DNA of 64,000 bases from Lunularia cruciata (GCA_948567375.1 OX419755.1:23638517-23702516); one strand, 5' to 3'; shown: positions 11,300 to 21,750, numbered from the stretch's first letter. Numbers and translations are program-made. The notes: generated by a model not told the origin, from the sequence alone.

Positions 11300-12730
11300 A
11301 GTCAGAATGCCCTAATGCACAGTCGAGCTAAGATCCAAGAGCTTGCACCCTTGCAAAAACAAGAGCAAATATGTGCTCTAGTGGCCTAAGGAATGGATGA
11401 GTCAACTAAGAGAGAATGTAGCATATGCTTACACTATCACTCCATCAAGGAAGATTGTAAACCTCTAGTCCAATCTGACGGTTTTGAAGCAAAGGATGGA
11501 AGGTCCTCCCATGGCCATGGAGATAGACCATCTCTTGTCTGCCACAATAACACCTAGAGAGAAAAGGATCACTCCTCCACCTTGGTTACATAAGTCTCCA
11601 AAAGTAGCTTATCATCAACTAAAAAATGGGAGGAAAGTAGGGTTGCCAAGAGAACACAACTACCCAAAACTGCTATAGGTGTCATCTCCTCCATAAATAA
11701 TAGACCTACCCCTCTACATAACATTGGCAAAGAAGTTTGTCTATGTGCCAAGTCCCCCATCACACACACAAAATATCTTTGGTCCAATGATATCACCAAA
11801 GACTCTCATAATCCTCCTATCAAAAGCTCTCAAACTCGATAAGAAAGTCAAGGAAGGGGGAACCATGTGGAGAAGGTAAGTTGGTTGACAAGCAATACTA
11901 GAGGAGAGTATACCAAATGCCACTTGTGGATGTTGTAGTAGAGAAAGGTCATCCACATGGAATATCCTCTACAAGGGCAGCGTCTAAGAAGCATGTGACA
12001 AAATCCTTGGATCTTTTTGGCACTCCAAAAATACATAATCCATCTATGGATGTGACGCTCCCCTGTAGAAGCTCAAGGTGGGGAAGGATACCTGAAGGGG
12101 ATCATGCTTTGCACTTTGACACCTTGACTCTCAAGTCTACAAGATGTAGCTTGGTAGTCAAGTGATCAAAGGCTTGCCTAATCTGATCTACAAGGCCCAC
12201 AATGTGCATATCATCTTCTAAGGAGGGAAATACACAATGTAGCATGGCCAAAGTAGTAAATAAGAGAGCTCTAAAGTATGCCATGGCAAAAAAGGGGCCC
12301 CCCCTAAAGAATCTCCTTGTTGTGTACCAACAATTGACTCCAAGACAATGGCTCCCTCCTATGACCACCCATGCTAGTTGTAAAGGGATGCAAGAGAGCC
12401 ATAGAACAATCACACAAAGGGAATGAGACCCACCATGGATCCACTAGCCTCTCTAAGCTCTCTAAAGATGGATGTCCAAGAGACACTATTAAAATGTGTT
12501 CTCAATATCCACTTGTTGGACAACCCACTCCGGATGGATATCTAGGAGTGCTATAATGCCTACGGAAATAGCCTCGCAACCTCCAAGTGTAATTACTCTA
12601 AATTGTTGTGGACTGAGGTGCTCCCAGAAGTAAGATCAATGTTGAAGGACAATGGTACGGCTAACCAAGTGCAAAAGATCTCTCTAATAGCAATTGGTCT
12701 AATGCCACCATGCACTTCATCATTGCAAGA
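11300..12730 (-). pseudogene. Degenerate reverse transcriptase of the non-LTR element
   Basis: Translating the minus strand through several frames gives the motif order of one non-LTR RT family. GGIRPIAIREI is at 12677-12709, an LREASGSMVGLIPFV-like helix is near 12430-12475, and GTQQGD is at 12311-12328. A palm motif LEDDMHIVG follows near 12200-12221, then a thumb region with a PPSLTFL...FDRRIMRVFGDIIG pattern (about 11780-11880) and a GGVGLL segment near 11700. The catalytic Asp pair of the palm survives, but the residue before it is Glu where Ala is usual. A frameshift falls in the G7/C7 run at 12298-12304, and TAG/TGA stops interrupt the palm. The protein cannot be made. Confidence 0.8.
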
Positions 12731-13445
12731 AATAAACTAGTCCTTAATACTTGACTAATTGACTTAGGAATATCTCTCCTCACTATTGCTATAGCCACTT
12801 AAAATAGCTTGGAAAATCCACTCAAAGGATTATTTGCTTGAAAGAAATCTCTAAGATGCTCATATACCATCCTTGACAAGCCTCTTAAGGAGAGGCGAGG
12901 TGCAATGTACAACATTTGTGCAAAAAGTGACCTATCAAGACATAAAAACTACTTAGGTTGATAACCTAATCCTCTAATGGTACTCCTTCTCCTATCATAA
13001 GATGTAGTGAGCGTAAGGAAGAGATAGTCTCATCAGTGGGACTATCCATAGACAAAGAATGTAGCCCTTGTGCTAATTTACTAAACTCTAAGCCTAATCC
13101 ACTATTACACCATCATAATTGAGTGGACTTTGTGGTATCTTGTTGTAGAATCTATCTCCTAAAACATGTATCCCTAACTGACTCCTCATGTAGGGTAGTC
13201 CAATCTCCCGCTTGCAATTGATAAAATCTAGTAGCCACATGTCTATGCCCCATATGTCCTCCTATAGCATAACAAAGGCACCATTGAGGGAGTAAGAGGA
13301 ATAAGAACCATGCTAACTCATCTAAGGGATCACATGCCAAAAAATCAAGTGGTAGACAAAAAGCCTATCTAGCCTCATCATGGAGTATATGGGGTAGCCT
13401 TTGGAATATACATGGACATGGAAAACTAGTCTCAAATAACCCCAA

Positions 13446-13938
13446 TGTAATAATATAGAGTTTATAGACAAGTTAGTCAAGACTAACAAAAGTAGCAAAC
13501 ATGCCAAATTAACCAAGAATTATAAGAATATTCTAGAAATATCGATGAAACTACTGGGTACCTTCCAAGTATCAGGTAATATGCATGGAAAATGGTGACT
13601 TCTAAGATGAGCTTCTTAGCTAGCTTAACTTGCACACCAAGAAGGTGGTTTCTAAAAAAACAATTCTTGGGAAGCTTTCCAACAAGCTTAGCTTGCACGC
13701 CAAATAAGCAACTTCTAGAAGGAAGATTCTTGAGAAACTTCCTGATTAGCTTGGCTTGCACTCTAAGAATGTAGCTTATGAAGCTTCTTGAGAAGTTTCT
13801 TAAGAGTTTTATATATTCTCTATAAAAACCAATGTCGAAGCTCATGTTAGGCATTCAAAGTTTCTTTCATTCAAGAGTGCAGATATGATCTTTTACTTTG
13901 ATCTTCCATTCTCTTATTTCTCTCCTTGGTCTTTTACA
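13446..13938 (+). repeat. 5' LTR of the chromodomain Ty3/gypsy element
   Basis: It starts TGTAATAATATAG and ends TTTTACA, and aligns along its length with 20145-20688. It holds repeated AAGCTTCT / TTCTAGAA motifs and a TATA-like CTATAAAAA near 13817. The primer site that follows (from 13940, TGGTATGAAATT) is a decayed form of the initiator-tRNA-Met site TGGTATCAGAGC. Confidence 0.85.
13780..13799 (+). promoter_or_regulatory. Heat-shock-element-like motif in the 5' LTR
   Basis: GAAGCTTCTTGAGAAGTTTC contains alternating GAA/TTC pentamer cores, the pattern bound by heat-shock factors, about 20 bp before a TATA-like sequence. The same arrangement is kept in the other LTRs of this family. Confidence 0.5.
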
Positions 13939-14199
13939 TTGGTATGAAATTAGGAATGGGATGGATAGAATCTATGGATTATTAAATCTATTTTTGCCAA
14001 ACCATTAAAAATTTTGTGTCAATGTACTACACAAACATCATTTCATGTAGTTCATCATCTCTCGCTTTAGGTTGAATTTTTTGAATGTGATCACCTTGTC
14101 CGATAAACCTTGGTACTTCCGATTGTAACTTATGGAGAATGGTATACATGTTACATCTACATGTTAATTTAGATAATTATGGGTAGTTTGATAGAGTAA

Positions 14200-15080
14200 T
14201 AGCCATGCCGACAATGTCCAAAGTTATCATTGCTATGCAACAACAAAGCAAGCACATTATTTGATTGTTAGAAGAATGAGACCATTAACAACAAGAACAT
14301 GTAGAGAGAGCGTCATTTTGAGAAGGAGAAGTGTGAGTCTAATTTCCAAAGCCCAAGGTATTTGAGAGCAAGAATCTCTCAAGTGCATGGAGAATTTTGT
14401 GGTTGATTGCAAATGTTGAAGCTATAAATCTTCAAGATCAATGGGAGACAAATTCTCTTGGCTTCAAGCCAATTAGATAGAGTGACAAAATTATGGTAGC
14501 AATTTCAAGTGGAGTAAGTTGAATGGTAGTTTGTTGTGCCAATCTTGACATGAGAATAACTCAAAAGTGTAATAATTGTGCAAGTTTGAGTTATAAATAC
14601 CACACAAGCCGCACAAGATAGATTAGCAAAATTAAAGCAAAATAGTTTTATAAAAAGCTACATCAATGAACTCCAAAACACCATAATGCAAATTCCAGAT
14701 ATACAAGAAGGTGAAGCTCTGGATCAATTTGTGATGGATTTAAAGTCATGCACCAAGTTTGAAGTGACCATGCAGAAGCCTAAACACTTGGAAGAAGCCA
14801 TGCAATTGGTTGAGCACTTTGATTCCTTGGTTGCAGTAACTTGGTCTTGACCTTAACCTTCATGGAATTTTCCCATACACTACACACGGGTGGAGGAGTC
14901 AACACTAATAAGATTGATGTTATCCAAAGGAGACCACTTGGCACTACAAATAAAGAGAGATTATGACAGAATGGTGGTTTCTTTTATTGTCACCAAATTG
15001 GGCATCATATTGTTAAATGCCCACTCAAGAATGGATGACCTCATCAAATTGCCCAAATGGAGTTTGTGGAGCGCAACAAT
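14200..15080 (+). pseudogene. Gag remnant of the chromodomain element
   Basis: Position after the 5' LTR and a Cys/His segment near 14985-15021 (CHQIGHHIVKC), which matches a retroviral CCHC knuckle with its first Cys replaced, support a decayed Gag. Multiple stops prevent a continuous frame. Confidence 0.5.
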
Positions 15081-15450
15081 CAAGGAAACAAAGAATCCCA
15101 AGAGGAGAATTTAAGCTACCTATTTGGAACTTGATTAGTTCCAATGGGATTGAAAACTTGACCTATACAAGTTTGCTTCACTTGCAAGGTATGATTTCTG
15201 ATTGTGACTATAGGATTTTGGTTGATTTTAGAAGTTGAGAAAATTGATATCCATGCAATTAGCAAAGGAACTAAGTATTCTTATTAAGCCAATAATTGGA
15301 AGTAGATTGATGATAGATGGTAGAAAGGTTTTTACATTTTGTATCTCATATCCTATTTCATTTAAGATTGGGAAGGAGTATTTAGAGTGTATGAGGTTTG
15401 TAGTGGCACCTATATACCATTATGTCATTCTAGGTTTGCCTTAGCTTGAA
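15081..15450 (+). pseudogene. Aspartic protease remnant of the chromodomain element
   Basis: The frames at 15017-15238 and 15235-15444 give a DYRILVDFRS segment where Ty3 proteases have a D-S/T-G-A active site, then a lysine-rich linker and FVVAPIYHYVILGLP. The last part matches the conserved end (...YDVILGxPWL) of plant gypsy proteases. The catalytic triad is damaged and a stop follows. Confidence 0.6.
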
Positions 15451-15739
15451 CATCATAAGGTTTAATTTGATTGGACCTGACAACAAATTCAAGTACGAAA
15501 CCAAGGTAAGAATTATTGATTAGGTTGTCTTTCACCTTTGAATAAGACACCTAAGAATAATCAATTCCAAGATGGGAAGTTTATTAGTAAAACAACCATA
15601 GATTAAGCTTTGGAGGAAGATATTTCTATTTTTGTGGTGTGAATCAAGCAGATTTTGCATGCATCTAATGAGGGCCAAAAGCTTCATCAAGCAATGGTTG
15701 ATCAAATAGTTTAGGAGTTTAGAAATACATTTTGGATGA

Positions 15740-15979
15740 TCTATCAAGGGATTACCTTTTGATTATGGTATGACCTTCAAGATTGAGTTATTGCCAAGAA
15801 GTATTCCAATGAGTAGACCAATCTATCAACTCTCACCAAAAGAGTTGAACAATCTTCAAAAGACATTGATGGAGTTGTTGGAAAAGGATTTTATACAACA
15901 TAATATATCTCCTTGAGGAGCACCGGTACTGGTTGTCCCGGAGAAGGATGGAGGACTTCACTTCTATATTGATTACCAT
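15740..15979 (+). pseudogene. Reverse transcriptase remnant, N-terminal part
   Basis: Out-of-frame matches to the RT fingers are visible: a PMSRPIYQLSPKEL-like segment near 15805-15845, and GAPVLVVPEKDGGLHFYIDYH near 15918-15978. The domain is cut at 15979 by a 1.5 kb insertion and resumes at 17495. Confidence 0.7.
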
Positions 15980-17488
15980 TGTCATATGTTGCCTTTCTCT
16001 CTCTAGAAACATGTTGGGTGCCTAGCTATGGAGTTTACAAATCAAAGATGATGCGTATATTTTTCACTACTAGTTTGAGCACACATGTTGCTCGATCACT
16101 AGAACCTTTCATTCTTGCTTCTAGTATTCCTTCTATTGGGTAGGGAGCAATGGGCAACCTAACTTGTCATCAAAACACACACTCTTGGTCTATTGGTCAT
16201 CACTTCAAGCATAACCAAGGAGAAAAACACAACACACCTAGAAGAAAAGAACCTAAGTGCAATGCTTGCACACCAATCCAAGCCAATTGGACACACAAAC
16301 AAGCATGCAAGCACAGAGAGGATCCAATCACAAGAATTCAACAACTCTCCATGCTCTTTGTAAAAAGTGAGCTTCAAAGCCTTCATGATCTGTCCTCAAG
16401 CTAATTTCAATATTTATTCCAAGCTTCCTCCAATATGTACTCCAGATTTCAACCAATTTCTAATCCAAGTGTGGAAATTATATAATTTTTTGATGGGGAA
16501 AACTCTGAGTAACTCATATGGACATAAAATTTTCTTTGTGACTTAAATTCAAGTCTTTTAGAATTCAATGAAAAGCTTGTTAAATAAGCTTTCCAATGAT
16601 ATGAAATAAGCCATAATCTAAGAACTACAGCTCCCTTGACAAGATCTCAAATTTGGCCAACTTTTTGTAAGTTTTCACCTAATTCCAAAATCCCTAGTGA
16701 GGGTTTGCTCTTAGGTCTTGGCAATGTCCACCAGATTTCTAGATAAAAAATACATATAGTCCTCAAAACCACTCTAGTAATTTAAAATCTTCAATCATGG
16801 TCTCCTCTCCTTGAATGCACTCCTGTAGCTCCTTCAATCCTCAAATAAGTCTATGCTTTCCTTGTTGGGACCCAAACTCTTGCAAAATTTTCATTTAGCC
16901 TCTTCAATTTTTGGTAAATGGACCCCACAACTCCACCTTGAAGCTCATGAATGAATTTAAATCCTTCTTCTCCTATAAGAGCACATAAAATTTTTAATCA
17001 TAGACTTGCTCATAAGTAAGCATTGGAAGGACAATAAGATTTGGGTTTTCAATCACCAACTTTATGAATGTCACTCCAAAATGTGCCACCATCCAGTCCC
17101 GTAAGCCATCATGGTGTAAAATATAAAGCCTGATGAGAAAAGGATTTGGGAGTGGCATATTAGAAGCATGGGACATCTCTTGCTCAAATGCTTCCTCCAC
17201 TCCCTTAACCTCCATGTTATGCTCAACTCTTACTCTCAATGTCCTCCTCCGAGTCAAGACTCCTAAAACTGAAAACACATACCTTTCTCTCAGCTCTCCA
17301 TCACCTATATACATCATAGCCCTTGAAAAGGATAAGATCGTACTCCATGTGGCCAACCACTCAAATGAACATAGATTGTTCACATGACAATAGCTCAATT
17401 GTGGGATCTATCATACAACCTACTCCATCTTTACGGAGATAAACCACACTAGTTTACTTTTTCATGGGTGACACAAACCACAAAATGA
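15980..17488 (-). mobile_element. 1.5 kb insertion of unknown class inside the RT
   Basis: TACCAT occurs at 15974-15979 and again at 17489-17494. Removing one copy and the DNA between restores a continuous RT reading across the join, so this is a genuine insertion with a 5-6 bp target duplication. It carries a 134-residue minus-strand open frame (16994-17398) but no LTR pair, no transposase and no good terminal inverted repeat. It may be a solo LTR or a truncated derivative of a gypsy element related to the one at 54-62 kb. Confidence 0.7.
16994..17398 (-). CDS. 134-aa ORF in the insertion, similar to the leader ORF of the 54-62 kb element
   Basis: I do not recognise a database family. By eye, its last 45 residues line up with residues about 25-70 of the 77-residue frame at 61414-61647. 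Shared features are a YI....LR segment, then G......L.xEN, and an aliphatic-Pro-aliphatic..Y-acidic ending. Both frames end shortly afterwards. This suggests a conserved leader-encoded peptide in one retroelement lineage. The frame is intact, but expression is unknown. Confidence 0.4.
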   Translation of the reverse strand: MSYCHVNNLCSFEWLATWSTILSFSRAMMYIGDGELRERYVFSVLGVLTRRRTLRVRVEHNMEVKGVEEAFEQEMSHASNMPLPNPFLIRLYILHHDGLRDWMVAHFGVTFIKLVIENPNLIVLPMLTYEQVYD

Positions 17489-17494
17489 TACCAT

Positions 17495-18040
17495 GGTCTC
17501 AACAAACAAACAATGAAGAATGCATACCCTCGTCTTGAATAGATGACTTGCTAGATCAATTGAGTGGAGCACAATAGTTCTCCAAGTTGGATCTCTGAAG
17601 TGACTATTGTTAGATTCCCATTAATAGAGAGGATGTGCAAAAGACTACCTTTTGTATAAGGTATGAAAATTTTGAGTTCTACCTTTCAGACTCATTAATG
17701 CTCATGTAGTCTTTATGGATCAGATGCACTAGGTATTGGATGGGTTGTTGGATTAGCATATGGTGGTACTCTTGGATGACATTTTAATCTATAGCAAGAT
17801 GGAGGTAGAACATGCAAATCATGAGTGAGAAATCTTTAGATGACTACATCAATGGAAGTTTTACTACAAGAAGTCAAAGTGTGCCTTTTGGCAAAAGGAA
17901 ATTACCTTCTTTGGTCATAAGGTCTCATTGGAGAGGATCAAGATGGAAGAGGAGAAAATCAAGGCCTTACCTTCTTGGGTCACAAGGTTTCATGGGAGAG
18001 GATCAAGATGGAAGAGGAGAAAATCAAGGCCATTACTAAA
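17495..18040 (+). pseudogene. Reverse transcriptase remnant, C-terminal part
   Basis: The RT resumes with IDDLLDQLSGAQ, then SDY-IPINREDVQKT and the palm segment VVLLDDILIYSK near 17760-17800, where the catalytic Asp pair is kept. TAG/TGA stops interrupt it. A 65-bp direct duplication (copies beginning 17931 and 17996, around GAGAGGATCAAGATGGAAG) shifts the frame at the end of the domain. Confidence 0.75.
17894..18030. repeat. 65-bp tandem duplication inside the RT pseudogene
   Basis: The segment containing GAGAGGATCAAGATGGAAG is present at 17931 and 17996, with flanking TACCTTCTTKGGTCAYAAGG also doubled. A 65-bp period is not a multiple of three, so it disrupts the frame. Confidence 0.85.
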
Positions 18041-18049
18041 TGGCATACT

Positions 18050-18640
18050 CCAAAGGACACCATAGAAGTATGATCATTTAATAAATTGGCAAATTCTTAC
18101 CATTAGTTCATCCACTACTATGGTCATATGTTTGCACCATTGACCAACCTCTTGGAAGAGACCTCAAGTTTTCAATGGACCACCAAGCACAAAAAATCAT
18201 TTTAGAAGCTAAAACATATAGTGTCTTCAAGACCAATTCTTCAACCATATGATCCTCAACTACCTTGTGTGGTTGATTTTGATGCATTTGACTTTGCCAT
18301 TGGAGCTATGTTGCAATAATAATTCCATATGGGTTACATTTCATTGCCTTTGTGTCTCATCGACTAAATACCATAAAAAGAAATTAATTTGCTTGAGATC
18401 AAGAAAAACTAGCCATGGTATATACCACCAAGATTTGGAAGCATTATCTCTTGGAATGAAACAAGTGATCATGAAAACCAATCACAAACCCTTGTTGCAA
18501 ACATTACATTTGGAGCACATGAAGAATTGGCATCATCAATGGGAGGAAAAACTATAATTTTTTGGCATCAAACTTGAATACAAATTTGGTAGATTCTATG
18601 TCATCCATGATGCCCTATTATGGCCACCTGATTTGAAGAC
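18050..18640 (+). pseudogene. RNase H remnant of the chromodomain element
   Basis: After an FAPLTNLLEE-like connection region, the segment VVDFDAFDFAIGAMLQ (about 18265-18318) matches the first catalytic Asp strand of Ty3 RNase H. An MKNWHHQWEE-like piece further on matches its C-terminal part. Stops and a frameshift interrupt it. Confidence 0.65.
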
Positions 18641-18779
18641 TCTTCCTCTCATCACTATGGCAATTACAATAATGTCAATTGACTGAAAAGTCCAAAATTG
18701 AGTTTAGTATTACTTTACAACAAGACCCCTTCTTTTAGATAGTACAAGTTGTCTTGCAATACATGACAAGGCATACAAC

Positions 18780-19520
18780 ACCTTCTCCTTCAAGGAAGGC
18801 CTTCTATTATGTGAGAACCTGATCTATGTTCCAACCAAGGGTGATCTATGACTTGTGTGCTATCAAGAAGCCCATGAATTACCAATCATTGGTTGAGTAC
18901 CCTACAACACTAATGATGGTGACCCAACATGGCACAAGAGGTTTGAGAATTTGTTCAATTTTGTGAGAGCTGCCATTGCAACAAAGCCAATAACCAAAAA
19001 CCAAATGGACTCTTTCAACCAATTCCCATCCCATTTGCTCAATGGGAACATATGAGCTTAGATCTCATCACATCCTTACCCAAGAAAGTGCAAGGTCACA
19101 CAACAATTGTGGTGTTTGTTGACAAGCTTAGAAAGCAAATCCATTTGACATCATTTTTTGATATAATGGATGCTCCAACATTGGCTCAGATTTACTTTGA
19201 TAATACCTTCAAGCATCATGTGATGCCTCATATACTCATCTCCAACCATGATCCTTGATTCACCAATAAATTTTGGCAAGCACTCTTCTAGCTACTTGAC
19301 ACCAAGCTTACTTCGTCCATGGCCTATCATGCTCAAACTAATGGCAAAACCAAATGTGTAAATCACAGATTGGAGGATATGCTTTGTGCCTTTGACAATT
19401 TTCACCATACTAACTAGGATGAATGTCTTATGATTGTTGAGTTTACCTACAATAATTACAAGCAATACCAGATCCTCTCCTTTCTTTCTTAATTTTGGCT
19501 AAGACTCACTTGTTCTAGAT
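18780..19520 (+). pseudogene. Integrase remnant of the chromodomain element
   Basis: The open frame 19052-19258 reads SLDLITSLPK, TTIVVFVDKL and APTLAQIYFDN, ending in ILISNHDP; this corresponds to the first and second catalytic Asp regions of the integrase core. Downstream, AYHAQTNGKTKCVNHRLEDML (about 19325-19390) covers the position of the catalytic Glu, which appears lost (Lys). The frame breaks several times. Confidence 0.75.
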
Positions 19521-19784
19521 TCCATCTTTGCTCCTCCTCCATCTCATTTCCCTCATACTTTGACCTTGACCACAATATCCTAATCCCTTCAATAAGCCAA
19601 ATCTCATCTCCTTGTTGCTCAAAATTATTAAAAAAGATATGTAGATCAACATCATCATGATCTCACCTTTCAACTCGATGATAAGGTCATGCTTTCTTTT
19701 ATTGACCTACTCCTCCCACTTGATACCCAAGTTTGCAAACTTGCCTCTAATTAGATAAGTCCATTTGATATCACCAAAATCATT

Positions 19785-20210
19785 TTGCTTGTTGCTTATC
19801 GACTTGCCTTGCCTTGTCATATGAAAATCCACCTTGCCTTTCATGTTTCCAAGTTGAAACCTTTTGTTTCTAATCCATCATCTTTTTCCTCTTGTGTCCA
19901 ACCCCCTCCTCCTCCAATCCTTATGAATGATCATGAGGAGTATGAAGTTGATTGTATCCTTGCATGTCACCACATTCAACATGGCCTCCAACTACATACT
20001 AAGTACAAAGTCTTTTGGAAAGGGTATTCCCTTCATGATACCACTTGGGAGTCTCTTTCTCATTTCAACAATGCACAAATTGCAATTCAAGAGTTTGAAG
20101 CTTCCATGGTGATGATGACACCACCAACTAGCAATAGGGGAATATGTAACAATACGGAGTTTACAGATGAGTTAGTCAAGACTAATGAAGTAGCAAATAG
20201 GCCAAATTAG
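19785..20210 (+). CDS. Integrase C-terminus with chromodomain (fragment)
   Basis: The 141-residue frame begins in the integrase tail (ALPCHMKIHLAFHVSKLKPF) and continues through a proline run into a chromodomain at about 50-110. The chromodomain has EYEVDCILACHH, an aromatic YKVFWKGYSLHDTTWE core and a final helix. In chromoviruses this module binds modified histone tails and steers insertion to heterochromatin. The fragment is open but no longer joined to an intact integrase. Its end overlaps the 3' LTR start. Confidence 0.8.
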   Translation: MLVAYRLALPCHMKIHLAFHVSKLKPFVSNPSSFSSCVQPPPPPILMNDHEEYEVDCILACHHIQHGLQLHTKYKVFWKGYSLHDTTWESLSHFNNAQIAIQEFEASMVMMTPPTSNRGICNNTEFTDELVKTNEVANRPN

Positions 20211-20688
20211 CCAAGAATTATAAGAATATTCTAGATGTATTTAGGAAGCTACTTGGTACCTTCCAAGTATCGGGTAATGTGCATGCCAAGTGGTGGCTTC
20301 CAGGGAGGAAGCTTCTAGGAAGCTTCTTGGTAAATTTCTTCATTAACTTGCTTGCATACCAAGTAGATGGCTTCTAGAAGGCAGCTTCTTGGGAAGCTTC
20401 ATAACTAGCTTAGCTTGCACATCAAATAAACGGCTTCTAGAAGGAAGTTTCTAAATGGTAAATTGAATTGAAAAGCTTCTTGAGCTTGGCTTGCACTCTA
20501 AGAAGGTGGCTTTTTGGAAGCTTCTTGAGAAGCTTCTCAAGAGCCTTGTATGTTCCTTATAAATACCAAAGCCCAAGCTCATGCTAGGTATTCAACTTTG
20601 GAGTTTCATTCATTCAAAAGTCTCAATGTGATTTTTCACTTTGATCAATATCTTATTTCTCTCCTTAGTCTTTTCCACCCACTTTACA
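20145..20688 (+). repeat. 3' LTR of the chromodomain Ty3/gypsy element
   Basis: It starts TGTAACAATACGG after an AATAGGGGAATA purine tract and ends near TTTACA at 20688. It pairs with 13446-13938. It carries several GAAGCTTC and TTCTAGAA motifs between 20299 and 20536 and a TATAAATA box at 20558-20565. Confidence 0.85.
20299..20565 (+). promoter_or_regulatory. Array of heat-shock-element-like motifs and TATA box in the 3' LTR
   Basis: Repeated GAAGCTTC, TTCTAGAAG and the 20-mer GAAGCTTCTTGAGAAGCTTC (20517-20536) give runs of alternating GAA and TTC cores. The last lies about 20 bp before TATAAATA (20558-20565). This is the layout of a heat-shock-factor-responsive promoter; function is inferred. 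Confidence 0.5.
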
Positions 20689-21473
20689 ACCCACTTAAGA
20701 TGCTAACTACTCCCATGACTCAATCTGTATCCTTGGAATGGTGAATGAAGGGATAGAGGAAGCGAGTGTAATCCCAAGTGTCCCTATTGTCAATGTGGTT
20801 GCTTGCATTGTGTGAGCATCCAAAGTGGTCCAATCATAGTTCTTGTACATCCTTCCCACATGGGTCTTTACCCCTTGCAAGGTAAAGCGTTGATGACAAC
20901 ACAAGCATGGTGTATCCCGAGGTACTCTGGGCAGCCTCACATGTGGAAGTGTAGCTATGGCTAGCACAAGAATAATGATTGTTAACACATGATGATCCTC
21001 TCCATATCTCCCCATACATGCAAAACCACAACCCCTCACATTGCAGCTCACATGAGAAAATACAATCTCTCCAAACCCTAAAAATTATTATTTCTTATAA
21101 CTTTTAATTTCCATCTCAACAATTTTCAAACTAAGTTCCCATGGAACTCAAGCATGAATACCAAGAGATTAGAAGTAAAAATTCTTGACCCATCACTCTC
21201 AATGTGAAACAATTACTCTAAACCCTAAAAAACCTAAAAGTACTCATAAATTTCTACTCAATTCTTCATAGCCTATAATCTAGGTACCAATGGTACCAAA
21301 ATTGAAAAACAAACAGAATTGACTATTCACTGAGGTGAGCTCTCTAAAACTCTAGAATATCCTTCCATTCCTTACCTCCTTTCTCTCTCTCTTTCCCTCT
21401 CCTCTCCTCCCGTAAACACAATGACACACAAAAGTACATTCACACCTCTAACTTCAATAAAACATTTCACATG
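20689..21473 (-). mobile_element. 5' part of the non-LTR retrotransposon
   Basis: This lies just right of the chromodomain element, on the same strand as the RT remnant at 10.9-13.4 kb. It encodes a zinc-finger segment expected at the N-terminus of such elements. The right end is placed at 21473 because AGAGCACTCT follows at 21474-21483, an exact 10-bp match to 10491-10500 next to the poly(A) tail. The assignment rests on position, strand and this repeat. Confidence 0.5.
20707..21087 (-). pseudogene. N-terminal zinc-finger region of the non-LTR element
   Basis: The frame is open from about 21087 down to 20707. Counted from the GTG at 21051, it contains C49-x2-C52-x11-H64 in CLCCHQRFTLQGVKTHVGR. 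The fourth ligand position holds Tyr instead of His. This resembles the C2H2 fingers that bind target DNA at the N-terminus of R2-type elements. A further Cys pair near the start (CNVRGCGFAC) may be part of another finger. It could also be an unrelated finger protein fragment. Confidence 0.45.
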
Positions 21474-21483
21474 AGAGCACTCT

Positions 21484-21750
21484 CATGCATAACTCAAAGC
21501 AAATTTGAGTTATTACGCTTACTACGTACACCATGTTACGTATACATTCCAACCATCGTCCAAAATTCTCCTAAAATTCACTATTGTAGTAGATAGATCT
21601 TTCATACAATATTTGTAAACCTCTATTTCCTCAAATTGGCCATTGGAACGGTTGATAATACGCGGTCGGAGAACAAACCATATGTATAGAAGATTTAAGT
21701 TGGTTGGGTAGTTGACACATCTAAAAAAGCATTGCTCAAGGATTTTCTAG
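21484..21750. other. Spacer between the non-LTR and copia elements
   Basis: About 270 bp of AT-rich sequence between AGAGCACTCT and the first copia LTR. No gene or motif was recognised. Confidence 0.4.

Larger units (their letters stand above)
10501..13445 (-). mobile_element. Non-LTR retrotransposon remnant, RT and 3' part
   Basis: Read on the minus strand, this holds the 3' two-thirds of a non-LTR element: a pre-RT region, RT fingers/palm/thumb, a C-terminal Zn-binding and restriction-like endonuclease-like domain, then a short A tail, seen as T10 at 10504-10513. The coding frame is broken by many stops and frameshifts. Its 5' part appears to lie beyond the Ty3/gypsy insertion, at about 20.69-21.47 kb. 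With that insertion removed, the element would be about 3.7 kb, a sensible size for a single-ORF element of this type. Confidence 0.7.
13446..20688 (+). mobile_element. Ty3/gypsy chromodomain element (chromovirus-like), degenerate
   Basis: Two related LTRs (13446-13938 and 20145-20688) flank a plus-strand gag-protease-RT-RNase H-integrase-chromodomain order, the Ty3/gypsy arrangement. Every enzymatic domain has stops or frameshifts, and the LTRs differ by many substitutions and indels, so the copy is old. It inserted into the minus-strand non-LTR element, and its RT was later hit by a 1.5 kb insertion. I found no clean target duplication (CCCAA on the left, ACCCA on the right). Confidence 0.85.

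Noticed and set aside
13440-13445. Target-site duplication for the first chromodomain element
   Set aside because: CCCAA (left) and ACCCA (right) do not match cleanly with the chosen LTR ends.
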